Source of the DNA: an uncultured Acetatifactor sp.
Lineage (GTDB): Bacteria; Bacillota; Clostridia; Lachnospirales; Lachnospiraceae
Length of the DNA: 39,072 nucleotides
NCBI GenBank assembly: GCA_910586835.1
Contig: CAJUJU010000039.1
Coordinates: 1 to 39,072 of the forward strand
Direction: 5' to 3'
Positions within the stretch are counted from its first letter, which is position 1. Each line of letters opens with the position of its first letter. This document shows, piece after piece, positions 1-7,731 of the stretch. The notes beneath the pieces are model-generated. The model saw only the letters and a program-made list of their open reading frames with translations. It was not told the origin of the DNA and ran no database searches. Position numbers and translations under genes: made by a program.

Positions 1-1408
1 AATCCCGCTGCAGGCGGCGGCTGGCCTCCAGCGCGTCCTCGATGATCTGGTCGGGTTTCCGCTTTGCGATGTCCGCGATGACCACATACAGATAGCCGGT
101 CATGGTATCCTTGGCCAGCGCGAAAATGCTGCTGGTGTCCGATTTCTTGTTTTTCCCCAGCGATGGGTCGTTTGCCCCGATAAACAGAAAACGCGGGTCG
201 GAGAAGTCCGGCTGCTGCTTTCCGTCATCGTCCCAGAAGTCGAACCATTCTTCCTGGAAGGTGCAGTTTTCCGGGTCAATCGGGTCGTTCTGGATTTCGC
301 TGTTAAAGCTGGCCTCGCCCTCTGAAATGCGGATGACCATGAGGTCATAATAGGAGAGCTTTTCTTCCCATAGGACGGCAGTACCCTGCAGCATCTCCTC
401 GCGGTTGGCCTCGTAAAAGGCCAGGGCCTCCTCCTGCCGCCTGTCGTTGCTGAGATCGGTGAATATCCGCTCCCAGGCGTCCCACAGCTCCGTATGATCC
501 GCAAAGCTGATAACGCCCTGATACCTCACCGCTTTGTAGCTTGGATTTTTGGCGACATTCGCCAGCAGCGCGTCAAAGTGCAGCAGCGTCCCAATATACA
601 CGATGTCGGTATAGGTGTCGCCCGCCTTGGAGACCGCCTTATAAAACCAATCCCGGAGCTTTTTGCGCTGCTCCGGTGTGTTCACATTCTCGTCGTTCTC
701 CAGGTCGTCGCAGACAATGAGGTCGGGCCTCCACTGCTTATGCCGCCGACCACGGATTTTCTTGCCGGAGCCGATTGCCTCGATCTTGACCCCGTTGGCC
801 AGCAGGATGACCGACGATTTCCAGACCCGGCCTTCCAGCTCCCCGAAGTCCTCCCGCAGCGCCGCGTTTTCTTCCAGCTCTGTTTTGATGTCCGCCAGAA
901 ACCCCTCGGCCTGCTCCGAGCTGTCAGAGAGGATGATGATGTAATGCTTGTATGCGTAAAGGGCTGCGTGCAGATCGTCCTTGAAGGTAAAGGTGGTGCT
1001 TTTGGCGTGGCCGCGCGGGGCCTCGATTGCCCTGCGGCATCCGTCCGCCCGGCTGATCTCCTTTGCGTCGGTTTCGGGATTTTTCCCCTTCAGCACGCCC
1101 TCCCGCCATATCCTGTCCAGCTCCCCGTGAAAGGCGGGGGATCTGCGGACAAAGTAATGGGCAAGGTAGGCCCGGCCAAAATACTCCAGGTCGAAGGCCC
1201 CCAGCCTGCGCCGCAGGCCCTTCGGCCCGGTCAGCTCTTTCCCGGCGTGGTAGTCCCGCAGGAGCGCCGCACGCTGCTCCGGGAAGTTGTCTCCCCGGAC
1301 AACATATTCAAGAAAAAGCTGCTGCTGGTATTCCCGGTTTGCAACCGTTTCCCGGTCTTCCGGCTCCTCCAGCTTTTCCAGGTATTCGGTGAGGTCAATC
1401 TTCGCCAT
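1..1408 (-). CDS. Phage terminase large subunit (Mu gp28-like), 3' end cut by window
   Basis: This is the motor and nuclease that packages phage DNA into proheads. The 469 codons visible have the expected order of ATPase then nuclease. A Walker A-like loop APRGHAKST has its Lys at residue 136, a Walker B-type stretch DLIVCDDLEND has Asp234 and Asp235, and the start of a nuclease domain, FIGANDPSLG, has Asp414. The chosen ATG at 1408 lies 14 bases inside the end of the upstream DUF3486 gene, which suggests translational coupling. The stop codon is outside the window. The fold and motifs are clear; closeness to Mu gp28 rather than another terminase family is inferred from the neighbours. Confidence 0.88.
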   Translation of the reverse strand, partial: MAKIDLTEYLEKLEEPEDRETVANREYQQQLFLEYVVRGDNFPEQRAALLRDYHAGKELTGPKGLRRRLGAFDLEYFGRAYLAHYFVRRSPAFHGELDRIWREGVLKGKNPETDAKEISRADGCRRAIEAPRGHAKSTTFTFKDDLHAALYAYKHYIIILSDSSEQAEGFLADIKTELEENAALREDFGELEGRVWKSSVILLANGVKIEAIGSGKKIRGRRHKQWRPDLIVCDDLENDENVNTPEQRKKLRDWFYKAVSKAGDTYTDIVYIGTLLHFDALLANVAKNPSYKAVRYQGVISFADHTELWDAWERIFTDLSNDRRQEEALAFYEANREEMLQGTAVLWEEKLSYYDLMVIRISEGEASFNSEIQNDPIDPENCTFQEEWFDFWDDDGKQQPDFSDPRFLFIGANDPSLGKNKKSDTSSIFALAKDTMTGYLYVVIADIAKRKPDQIIEDALEASRRLQRD

Positions 1409-1967
1409 CGGTCAGCACCTTCTCTCTTGCCCGGGCCAGAACATCATGCAGCTCCCCTACAAGCTCCGGGTGCTGCCGGATCGCCGCCATCAGCTCCGCC
1501 TCCATCTGGTCAAAGGCAAGCTCTGCCTTTTTCTTCAGATCGGCCCGGACGCGCTTTTCATAGGTGGCGTTCCGGGAAAGGGAAGCGATCAGCCGCCCGG
1601 CCTTATCCAGCGGCAGCTCGTCGAACTCCTCTTCAGCGGTACTGACCCGCTGCATGAGGCCGTCCATCAGCACCAGCTCCGCCGCCTTGGTATAGTCAAG
1701 GTCGGGGTGGGCCTCCACCGCCTGGGCGATTGCCTGAGTGCGCTGCAGCGTTTCAGCGACACGCTGCGCCGCCTCCCTGGTGCGGACGGCATAGCGCCCG
1801 ATTGCCGACTTGCTGATGGAGTAGCCTTCCTCCTTCAGCCATTCCGACAGCTCCATGTAGGTGTTGGCCGGGTTTGCCAGCTTCATCTCAAACTGTGATT
1901 TGAGAGGCTCCGGCAGATCATCCACGCTGGAATGGATGCGCCCGCGCCGACGCTTCTTGTCAGACAT
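1395..1967 (-). CDS. DUF3486 family protein (Mu gp27-like)
   Basis: A 190-residue basic, helical protein beginning MSDKKRRRGRIHSS. The motif RGRIHSSVDDLPEPLK near the N-terminus followed by an HTH-like segment (about residues 35-60, with the Ser-Ile-Ser-Lys-Ser-Ala sequence) is typical of the DUF3486/gp27 family found directly before the terminase in Mu-like phages. A role as small terminase is often suggested for this family but is inference here. The ATG at 1967 overlaps the stop of the upstream gene by 8 bases; a longer frame back to 2051 runs through that gene and was not used. Confidence 0.85.
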   Translation of the reverse strand: MSDKKRRRGRIHSSVDDLPEPLKSQFEMKLANPANTYMELSEWLKEEGYSISKSAIGRYAVRTREAAQRVAETLQRTQAIAQAVEAHPDLDYTKAAELVLMDGLMQRVSTAEEEFDELPLDKAGRLIASLSRNATYEKRVRADLKKKAELAFDQMEAELMAAIRQHPELVGELHDVLARAREKVLTDGED

Positions 1968-2283
1968 TGACGCCACCGTCCTGGATGGTATCTTCCACCA
2001 GGTCGATGCCTTTCTTGGTGAGCTGCACCACCGCGTCCTTGCGGTAGGCATTATAGGCGCTGACCGACCGGGCGGTGAAAGCGATGTAGCCGCCGTCCTC
2101 CAGGTACTTGAGGTACTTGCCGATGTCCGGCGTCATGATAAGGTTATCCGCCATGAGTGCGTTGACGATCTGGCGCACCAGCAGCGCCCCGTTGTTGCCT
2201 CTGGCCAGGGCGCGCATGATATAGCCCCGGATCGCTTTGTTCTTTTCCACCTCCTGCTCGGTGGTATCATCTAAAAAGGCCAT
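1960..2283 (-). CDS. Winged-helix-like Mu-type phage protein (VpaChn25_0724/gp26 position)
   Basis: A 107-residue protein. The pattern of a helical N-terminus, a segment SALMADNLIMTPDIGKYLKYLEDG-like in layout (about residues 40-70) and a final strand pair resembles a small winged helix. Its size and position between the gp25-like and gp27-like genes match the protein usually called VpaChn25_0724 family in Mu-like phages; the family match is from memory and moderate. A strong GGAAGGAGGG ribosome binding site precedes the ATG at 2283. Function is unknown. Confidence 0.7.
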   Translation of the reverse strand: MAFLDDTTEQEVEKNKAIRGYIMRALARGNNGALLVRQIVNALMADNLIMTPDIGKYLKYLEDGGYIAFTARSVSAYNAYRKDAVVQLTKKGIDLVEDTIQDGGVNV

Positions 2284-2285
2284 AT

Positions 2286-2630
2286 CTATCCCTCCTTCCT
2301 GCCTGCTGAGATGAGATTGAGAACCCGGTCGAGCTTCTGGTCTAATCCGCTGATATTGTGGTCAACGCTGTTCATACTGCGGATAAAGTCTTCCCGCAGG
2401 GTGTACACCAAGGGCAGATCGCTTTTCAGATCGTTGAGCTGCCCGGAGAGGTCTTTCAAGTCTTCCTCCCGCCTGCGGGCTTCCTCCCGGATGTCAGCGG
2501 CATTTTTCTTGTCGGCCTCCTCCAGTGACACCAGTGTTTTCTTGATGAAGTAGGTCAGCGCCCCCACGACCAGGGTGCAGAGCAGCGATGCCGATGCCCC
2601 GATGATTGCGGTGATTTGGGTGACATCCAT
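2286..2630 (-). CDS. Membrane-anchored coiled-coil protein (Mu gp25/DUF2730-like or XhlA-like)
   Basis: A 114-residue protein with one N-terminal membrane segment (about residues 8-30, ITAIIGASASLLCTLVVGAL) followed by a charged coiled coil rich in Glu, Lys and Asp. Mu gp25 (DUF2730) and the XhlA-type haemolysin accessory proteins share this layout. It follows the holin gene by 11 bases and precedes the gp26-like gene by 2 bases, so it may act in lysis with the holin or be a Mu gp25 equivalent. AAAGGAGG lies 5 bases before the ATG. Confidence 0.65.
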   Translation of the reverse strand: MDVTQITAIIGASASLLCTLVVGALTYFIKKTLVSLEEADKKNAADIREEARRREEDLKDLSGQLNDLKSDLPLVYTLREDFIRSMNSVDHNISGLDQKLDRVLNLISAGRKEG

Positions 2631-2641
2631 AGGGGCCTCCT

Positions 2642-3130
2642 TTACTGCAGCTGTGCGCTGTCGTCGAATACGATGCTCTCGGGCAGCAGGATGGGATCGG
2701 CCTGCTTTACCTTCAGAACCTCGTTTTCAATACACTTCTTCAGATAGCTGTCGAAGCTGCCCAGATTCTCGGTGATGACCCGCTGCGTCTCCGGGCCGAT
2801 CTGTTTCTTTACATCATTAAATACTTCCTTGCCCAGAGCCACCAGCTCCGCCCGGTCTTTTGTCCCGGCCTTGACCGCCTCCCGCAGCGCCTTGGCGGTG
2901 GTCTGTTCCATTGCGCCCACCGACAAGGTGACCAGGCCCGTCACATCCAGGACGGCGTTGTTCAGCAGCTGCCGGGCTTTCTCGTCGGCGATCTGTGCCG
3001 TCTGCGCCTGCAGCTTCGATGCTCCCAGGCGGATGTAGTAGATCGCGTATGTCCCGGCCAGCGTGATGACCGCCAGCACCAGGTTTACCAAGGTTTCGCT
3101 GACCACGCTCTGAATGGTTTCCATGTTCAT
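2642..3130 (-). CDS. Phage holin, LLH-type
   Basis: A 162-residue protein with a single N-terminal membrane segment (about residues 13-31, LVLAVITLAGTYAIYYI), then a long amphipathic helical region (ARQLLNNAVLDV, LSVGAMEQTTAKALREA) and a hydrophilic C-terminus. This is the layout of the LLH-type holin family. The holin would open the membrane for the endolysin encoded at 3608-4945. It is the first gene after the terminator at 3150-3186, so it probably opens the late operon. AAAGGAGG lies 8 bases before the ATG. Confidence 0.75.
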   Translation of the reverse strand: MNMETIQSVVSETLVNLVLAVITLAGTYAIYYIRLGASKLQAQTAQIADEKARQLLNNAVLDVTGLVTLSVGAMEQTTAKALREAVKAGTKDRAELVALGKEVFNDVKKQIGPETQRVITENLGSFDSYLKKCIENEVLKVKQADPILLPESIVFDDSAQLQ

Positions 3131-3149
3131 GTTTGCGTCCTCCTTTAGA

Positions 3150-3186
3150 CAAAAAAATTGAGAGTAGAAGCGTAGCTTCTACTCTC
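3150..3186 (-). terminator. Intrinsic terminator between mor and holin
   Basis: A perfect 12-base stem (GAGAGTAGAAGC and GCTTCTACTCTC) with a 3-base loop is followed on the minus strand by seven T residues (3151-3157). It lies between the Mor gene and the holin gene, so it should end the early/middle transcript before the late genes. Confidence 0.85.
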
Positions 3187-3240
3187 ATGTTACTGCCTTT
3201 TCCCGGAAGGTTACATAGGAAGCACTTCCCGGAATTACTT
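3187..3240 (-). promoter_or_regulatory. Candidate Mor-type activator site and late/middle promoter
   Basis: Two copies of the palindrome-like TTCCCGGAA lie at 3200-3208 and 3226-3234, 26 bases apart, about two and a half helical turns. No -35 box is seen nearby. A weak -10-like TAACAT follows on the minus strand near 3188-3193. In Mu, the Mor-dependent promoter lies just downstream of mor and lacks a -35 box; this layout is similar, but binding is inferred only. Confidence 0.35.
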
Positions 3241-3263
3241 CTTAGAAACGCTTCCGGCGCGCC

Positions 3264-3590
3264 TTATTCGGGCTTGTTTTCCCCGCCGATGAAGTCAAAC
3301 AGATCCATCTGGCCGGGCGGCGCTCCCTCGCCGCAAAGCTGCCGAACCCAGCGCTCTGTCACGCCGTATTTTTTCGCAAGCTCCGTGTGGTTATATCCGT
3401 TAAACTCCGCCTTGATGCGGATGTCGCGGGCGGGGCGGACGAAACTATCCGGCTTGATGATGTAAATCGATTCTCCTCCCACCAGCTTGGTTAGCCGGTA
3501 AAAATTCTCGATCCCGATTTCCTCCGCGATCTGCCTGTACAGTCCATCGGGAAGCATCTCCAGCGTCATGTATTTGATAAGCTCGTCCAT
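3264..3590 (-). CDS. mor: Mor-family transcription activator
   Basis: A 108-residue protein matching the Mor/C activator family of Mu-like phages: an N-terminal dimerisation part with the run EEIGIENFYRLTKLVGG (about residues 22-40), the linker region IYIIKP, and a C-terminal helix-turn-helix in HTELAKKYGVTERWVRQL (about residues 67-85). Mor activates middle or late transcription. It lies 18 bases downstream of the endolysin gene and just before the terminator and tandem dyads, so it is likely made late in the early transcript and turns on the holin operon. GGGAGG lies 6 bases before the ATG. Confidence 0.88.
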   Translation of the reverse strand: MDELIKYMTLEMLPDGLYRQIAEEIGIENFYRLTKLVGGESIYIIKPDSFVRPARDIRIKAEFNGYNHTELAKKYGVTERWVRQLCGEGAPPGQMDLFDFIGGENKPE

Positions 3591-3607
3591 ATCCCGCCTC
3601 CCTTTTG

Positions 3608-4945
3608 TTAGCCTGCCTTATTCTGGAGCAGCCTGCCCATGACGCCCAAAACCTCCCCGACCGTGATCTCCTGGCCGAGTTTCTTTTCCCAATACTCCGG
3701 GCTTTCGATCACTCCGGCGTCTACAAGGGCCTCAAGGCCCTCCGTCTGCCACTTGGGGTACTGTACCGCCTCCGGCTGCTGGGCGGGCGTGTCGGGCGTC
3801 TGCGGCGTTTCCTGGGCAAGGATCGCCGTCAGTGCTGCAAGGATTTTCCCGCCGTATCCTTTGCCGGGAACTGCCCAGCCTTTCCCCTTCGGGTTGTCCG
3901 ATGCCCCCAGCCATTCCACATATGGGGCGCTGCCCCTGGCCACCAGAGAGAATCGCGGATCAACACAGCCGCCCGCCAGGGCCTCGGTGGAAGCGTAGGC
4001 TTTGAGATGCTGCACCTGCGCCCGGACGCCGGTGCGGGGATCGGGGAAGGTCGCGGCCTGCCCCTTGGCGTTTCCGTTCAGCGCGCCGATGCCTGCGAAG
4101 TTGTTCTGGCCCGGCAGGACGATCCCGCCATACCGGAAGAAGCCGGTCTCATGCAGGCTCTGGGCAAAGGCCACATCGCCCCGGACGCCCTCGGCCTCCC
4201 CTTCCTCCAGGAACATCTGGCAGAGCTGCTCCAGGGAGCAGCTGGTCAGCTGCGGGGCGGCGTTCTTGCTGCGGCAGTACAGGGCCATCTGCTGGGCCGT
4301 GGCCTGGGCCTTGCCCATGATCGCGGTCTTTCCCTCGGGCTTTTCCTCCGCCTTGACCCCAAAGTGTTCCGCCAGCAGCTCCGCCTCCATGACCGCCAGC
4401 TTTTCCAGGTTGGCATCCTCCAGCAGCCACCTCGTCGCGGCGGTGTTGGTATGGAAGCTATGCTCGATCAGCATATAGTAGGGGGTACCCACCGCCCTGG
4501 CCCCGCGCAGGACGCCGTAGTATTCGCCCCCGGCGCTGTTCTTGCGGGTCGCGGTGCGGCCTGCCTGGTGGGTACTCATCAGCGCCCCGATCTGCTTGGC
4601 CAGCTTGAGCGCCAGGCTGTCCACATCGTTCAGATTGTCGAAAGCCCGGTACACCACCGGGTAGTCGATGTTCTCCGGGTTGCTGGCAGCGCTGCCCACC
4701 GCGTTGGAATGCAGCGAGATGAACACATCGCAGCCCTTGGAGGCGGTGCCTCGGTTGTAAACGCCGAGGTCGGTGCCGATGTCCGGTCTGGTGGTGATGA
4801 CCTCAAAGCCCCGGGCCTCCAGCTGGGCCTTCAGCTTCAAGTGAAGCGCCCATACCATTTCGCTCTCATAGTAGCTCTTTACCACCGGGCTGCGGTTGTA
4901 CTTTCCAAAATGCCCGGCGTCAAGGCAGACCCTCATTTTACTCAT
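3608..4945 (-). CDS. Endolysin: N-acetylmuramoyl-L-alanine amidase with glucosaminidase domain
   Basis: A 445-residue two-domain cell-wall hydrolase. The N-terminal Amidase_3 domain (about 1-190) has the zinc ligands His12 in DAGH, Glu27 and His79 in SLHSN, and the catalytic Glu161 in LIEHSFH. The second domain (about 215-375) resembles Flg_J/endo-beta-N-acetylglucosaminidases, with FAQSLHETGFF supplying a catalytic Glu and the NNFAGIGAL motif. A C-terminal tail of about 50 residues looks like a small helical binding module. There is no signal peptide, so export must depend on the holin. Its ATG overlaps the stop of the 40-residue gene upstream. It lies before mor, away from the holin. Confidence 0.9.
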   Translation of the reverse strand: MSKMRVCLDAGHFGKYNRSPVVKSYYESEMVWALHLKLKAQLEARGFEVITTRPDIGTDLGVYNRGTASKGCDVFISLHSNAVGSAASNPENIDYPVVYRAFDNLNDVDSLALKLAKQIGALMSTHQAGRTATRKNSAGGEYYGVLRGARAVGTPYYMLIEHSFHTNTAATRWLLEDANLEKLAVMEAELLAEHFGVKAEEKPEGKTAIMGKAQATAQQMALYCRSKNAAPQLTSCSLEQLCQMFLEEGEAEGVRGDVAFAQSLHETGFFRYGGIVLPGQNNFAGIGALNGNAKGQAATFPDPRTGVRAQVQHLKAYASTEALAGGCVDPRFSLVARGSAPYVEWLGASDNPKGKGWAVPGKGYGGKILAALTAILAQETPQTPDTPAQQPEAVQYPKWQTEGLEALVDAGVIESPEYWEKKLGQEITVGEVLGVMGRLLQNKAG

Positions 4946-5060
4946 CGTCTAATCCCTCCTCCTCGTCTGCGTGGTAGATAGGCTCCCCATCCACTTCATT
5001 GATCTCCGGCTCCTGCGCCGGGGCGGTATCCACCGCCTGGGTGTTGTTTTTCTTTGCCAT
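4938..5060 (-). CDS. Small acidic protein, 40 residues
   Basis: A short frame starting MAKKNNTQAVDT and ending in an acidic tail DEEEGLDDE. GGAGG lies 11 bases before the ATG at 5060, and its TAA overlaps the ATG of the endolysin, a coupled arrangement. No family was recognised. It could be a genuine small phage protein or a translational leader for the endolysin. Confidence 0.6.
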   Translation of the reverse strand: MAKKNNTQAVDTAPAQEPEINEVDGEPIYHADEEEGLDDE

Positions 5061-5115
5061 AATGTGGCTCCTCCTTAAAGGTTATATTTCCAGCGGCCTT
5101 TTGCCGCCAGATTGC

Positions 5116-5343
5116 TTAATTGTGCGTTGCGTCAAAATTCTCCCTGGCCCACCAGTTTCCGGTGGCGTACACAGCCCGCCTGGTGCGTTCTGCGGGGCCT
5201 TCCCGCTGCCTGGGGATGGAGGCCAGCGCCTCCATCATCCCGCAGGCCGGGCAAATATCGGTGGTATTGTCGGCCCTGGAAAGGGCGGGCGGCTCGGTGT
5301 ACTCCCTGCCGCAAAGCGGGCAGACCCGCGCTTGCTTGCTCAT
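5116..5343 (-). CDS. Small zinc-ribbon protein
   Basis: A 75-residue protein with two CxxC pairs, CPLCGREY (about residues 8-15) and CPACGMMEAL (about residues 30-39), the usual zinc-ribbon spacing. The ATG at 5343 overlaps the stop of the preceding 33-residue gene as ATGA. A longer frame back to 5694 runs through gemA and was not used. The role is unknown; small zinc ribbons are common in phage early regions. Confidence 0.7.
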   Translation of the reverse strand: MSKQARVCPLCGREYTEPPALSRADNTTDICPACGMMEALASIPRQREGPAERTRRAVYATGNWWARENFDATHN

Positions 5344-5441
5344 GGCCGCGCCCCCTTCCAAAAACGCCGCAGGGCGTTCCACGCGCTCCATGTGACGATA
5401 TACCACACTTGCTCCAGATAGCCGACCCTTCTGTAACCCAT
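5340..5441 (-). CDS. Small aromatic protein, 33 residues
   Basis: The frame starts MGYRRVGYLEQVWYIV and contains a hydrophobic, tryptophan-rich middle, possibly a short membrane or interface helix, flanked by Arg residues. AAAGGAGGG precedes the ATG at 5441, which shares one base with the gemA stop. Its own stop overlaps the next ATG. The tight coupling on both sides supports it as a gene. No family was recognised. Confidence 0.55.
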   Translation of the reverse strand: MGYRRVGYLEQVWYIVTWSAWNALRRFWKGARP

Positions 5442-5887
5442 CACGATCCCTCCTTTGCCTTCTCGCGCTGGAGGATCGCCTTGAGGCCCTCGATGACCTT
5501 CTCGCATTGTGCCGGTGTGAGCCATTCCAAGCGGTCAACATGGGTGACGCGCTTGACAAAGCCCTGGATACGCCTGGGGTCGTCATTCCAGCCCAGCTCT
5601 CCGCATAGGGCATATATTTTCTGGCGCTGCGCCACCGTCTGCCGGTTGCCCCCGACATCGGTGCGCTTGGGTTTCTGCCGCTGGCTGACCCCATCCTTCA
5701 TGTTCTGCAGTACCCTGGCCACATCGTTGATCTGCCCCTGGGTCAGCTCCCGGATGCTCTCCTTGCCGGTCTCACGAAAGACAAGGGCGTGGAGGTCGTC
5801 GTCCGTCATCCCCAGCTCCGCCGATTTTGCGATTGCCCACAGGGTGCGGATGGAGGGCTGCTTGCGCCCCTTCTTTGCTGCTGTCAT
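5441..5887 (-). CDS. gemA: GemA/gp16-family regulatory protein (DUF1018)
   Basis: A 148-residue protein of the Mu gp16/GemA type. The family hallmarks are the N-terminal IRTLWAIAKSAELGMTDDDLHALV (about residues 12-36), the middle IRELTQGQINDVARVL, and the C-terminal QRQKIYALCGELGWND and RLEWLTPAQCEKVIEGL. In Mu, GemA affects host gene expression, but its mechanism is unclear. The ATG at 5887 has AAAGGGGG 9 bases upstream; a GTG at 5911 is a possible alternative start that would overlap gam. Confidence 0.85.
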   Translation of the reverse strand: MTAAKKGRKQPSIRTLWAIAKSAELGMTDDDLHALVFRETGKESIRELTQGQINDVARVLQNMKDGVSQRQKPKRTDVGGNRQTVAQRQKIYALCGELGWNDDPRRIQGFVKRVTHVDRLEWLTPAQCEKVIEGLKAILQREKAKEGS

Positions 5888-5903
5888 CTCCGCTGGCCCC
5901 CTT

Positions 5904-6425
5904 TCACTCACCGGCCTTGATCTGCTCCAACCGGGCGATGTTCACATCATAGCCGAACACATCGCTCTGCTTCCAGGTCGCGCCCACGGCGTTGACGGTG
6001 TCCTCACCGTACTTTTTGAGGGCCTCCTTGCTGACCTTCTCCTCGACGATGATGCAATCGGTCATCTGCCGGGACTTGAGACGCCGGATGATCTCCTCCA
6101 GCTTTTCCTTGGCCCGGGGCAGCGACACCGAGGTGGAGAGCCGGAAACCCACCTCCCCGAAAGTAAGTATCCGGGATTTCCCCTTGCCCAGCTCGTCCCG
6201 GTGGTCGGTCACAAACACCTTGATCTCACGCTCCAGCCGGGCAACGCTGTCCCGGTAGGGCTTTGTCTGCTCCTCGGCCACCTTCTGCGCCCCGATGATC
6301 TGCCGCTGCATATCGCTCTCGATCTCGCCGACCGCGATTTGAGCCTCCGCGATCTGCCGGAGGGCGTCGTTTACATCCTCCCAGGTTTTGAGGGCCGGTG
6401 CCTCAATTACTCTTTTCCTTGCCAT
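5904..6425 (-). CDS. gam: Host-nuclease inhibitor Gam
   Basis: A 173-residue protein of the Mu Gam family, which binds the ends of linear double-stranded DNA and shields phage DNA from host nucleases; it is related to Ku. The N-terminal half is a long coiled coil (IAEAQIAVGEIESDMQRQI, about residues 24-42), followed by the family segment LTFGEVGFRLSTSVSLP (about residues 87-103) and the C-terminal VSKEALKKYGED. The ATG at 6425 has AAGGAAGGAG 7 bases upstream and lies 23 bases inside the end of the upstream membrane-protein gene. Confidence 0.88.
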   Translation of the reverse strand: MARKRVIEAPALKTWEDVNDALRQIAEAQIAVGEIESDMQRQIIGAQKVAEEQTKPYRDSVARLEREIKVFVTDHRDELGKGKSRILTFGEVGFRLSTSVSLPRAKEKLEEIIRRLKSRQMTDCIIVEEKVSKEALKKYGEDTVNAVGATWKQSDVFGYDVNIARLEQIKAGE

Positions 6426-6711
6426 TGATAAACTCCTTCCTTTCTGCTGTGATTGTAGATACCGGGGCGTCAGCCCCTGCTTGATATGATGGGACATCCT
6501 CACCGGGAGGCTCCCGGGCGGAGGCCGGGGCGTCGTCCTGGTAGAGAACCAGCGTTTCCCCGAACATCATGTAAAGGCCCAGGGGGAGGGTGAGCAGCAC
6601 TGCGGTGGCGTCCCGTTCCTCCAGTGTTTCCCCGCCTGCGGCGATGGTCAAAAGCAGCCAGGAAATGACTACCATGACCAGGCCCAGCCACCGCTGTTCT
6701 CTCATTTTCAT
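6403..6711 (-). CDS. Small membrane protein, unknown
   Basis: A 102-residue protein with two hydrophobic segments (about residues 8-26, LGLVMVVISWLLLTIAAG, and 37-53, AVLLTLPLGLYMMFG), followed by a Pro/Glu/Asp-rich hydrophilic tail. It lies between the transposition ATPase and gam and overlaps gam by 23 bases. GGAGG lies 8 bases before the ATG. No family recognised. Confidence 0.6.
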   Translation of the reverse strand: MKMREQRWLGLVMVVISWLLLTIAAGGETLEERDATAVLLTLPLGLYMMFGETLVLYQDDAPASAREPPGEDVPSYQAGADAPVSTITAERKEFINGKEKSN

Positions 6712-6729
6712 TGTCCGCGCCTCCTTCCT

Positions 6730-7716
6730 TCACAGCATCATCATGGCCGATGCCTGCTCGATGATCTTCATGGTCACGGTGGCCTCGCCCTGGTCGCCCA
6801 GGATGCGCCGCACATTCGAGATGGTGCGGGCCAGCAGCCGGAAACATCCGGTCTGCATATTGCAGGCCCGCGCCTTCAGCTCCACCATTGCGTCCTCGGT
6901 GATCTCGAAGTCGGCCAGGTAACTTTCTACCTCGGAAGGGCTGAGGCCCCGCAGCGAGGCGTAAAAATCGACCCTGTTTGCCATGCGTGCGAGGTAGGTC
7001 TTGATCTGGGCCTCCAGCCGAGGCTCCCCGGCGATGACCAGGCCCACATCGCTTTGGTCGAAGATTGCCCGGAGTATCTCCATTTTCTTCTGGGTGTGCT
7101 TGCTGACCAGCTTGTCGGCCTCGTCGATGATCAGCAGATACCCCCGGTTGGTGTTGAAAAACTCCCGGATGCCGTTGACCCTGCGCCAGATCGTTCCGTA
7201 GCCGGTAGGCAGGCCCAGGCTGCGCTCAATGGCCTCCACCAGATCGCGGCTGCTCATGGTGTCGTCGCATTCGATATAGGCGACCCGGGGGAGCTTGGCG
7301 TAGTAGCGCAGGGGGTAGGTCTTGCCGTAGCCGCTGCGGGCGACGATGACTCCCAGCCCGATGTATTCCTGGCAGCTTTGGCAGACGCCCAGGACGGCCC
7401 TGGCGTCCCGGCTCTCTAAAAAGGCGGGCAGCTTTGCGGCCTTTTTGCCAGGCTCCTGGCCCTGGCCCGGGGCGGGCGGCGTTATCGTTTCCCCGGTCTG
7501 CCGGGAGAGGAACTCCGCCAGCTTGCTTTCGATGTCAGTGGTGTCGCTGTCGTACTTGCCCGCCAGGTACCGGGATACCGTTGTCCGGCTGTAGCCGATC
7601 TCCTTGGCGATGCTGGCGATACTGGCCCGGTTGGAGAGGATGTAGCGGTTGATTTTGTCGGTGAGGGTGCTGCCCTCGGTGTAGGTGCTGTTTTTGACTG
7701 CTGCTGTGACTTCCAT
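6730..7716 (-). CDS. Transposition AAA+ ATPase (MuB/TniB-like) with N-terminal HTH
   Basis: A 328-residue protein. Residues about 18-60 form an HTH with IASIAKEIGYSRTTVSRYLAG, as in the N-terminal domain of MuB. The AAA+ core has a Walker A loop ARSGYGKT with Lys132 and a Walker B YLLIIDEAD with Asp198 and Glu199. The C-terminal part (about 265-328) is helical. MuB binds DNA as ATP filaments, picks targets and stimulates the transposase. The gene lies 15 bases after the transposase, with AGGAGG 8 bases before the ATG, so both are made together. Confidence 0.92.
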   Translation of the reverse strand: MEVTAAVKNSTYTEGSTLTDKINRYILSNRASIASIAKEIGYSRTTVSRYLAGKYDSDTTDIESKLAEFLSRQTGETITPPAPGQGQEPGKKAAKLPAFLESRDARAVLGVCQSCQEYIGLGVIVARSGYGKTYPLRYYAKLPRVAYIECDDTMSSRDLVEAIERSLGLPTGYGTIWRRVNGIREFFNTNRGYLLIIDEADKLVSKHTQKKMEILRAIFDQSDVGLVIAGEPRLEAQIKTYLARMANRVDFYASLRGLSPSEVESYLADFEITEDAMVELKARACNMQTGCFRLLARTISNVRRILGDQGEATVTMKIIEQASAMMML

Positions 7717-7731
7717 TGTTGAAACCTCCTA

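Noticed and set aside
3605..4981. 458-codon open frame on the plus strand opposite the endolysin
   Set aside because: It mirrors the GC-rich endolysin gene, has no ribosome binding site and no recognisable domain. The minus-strand product has clear catalytic motifs.
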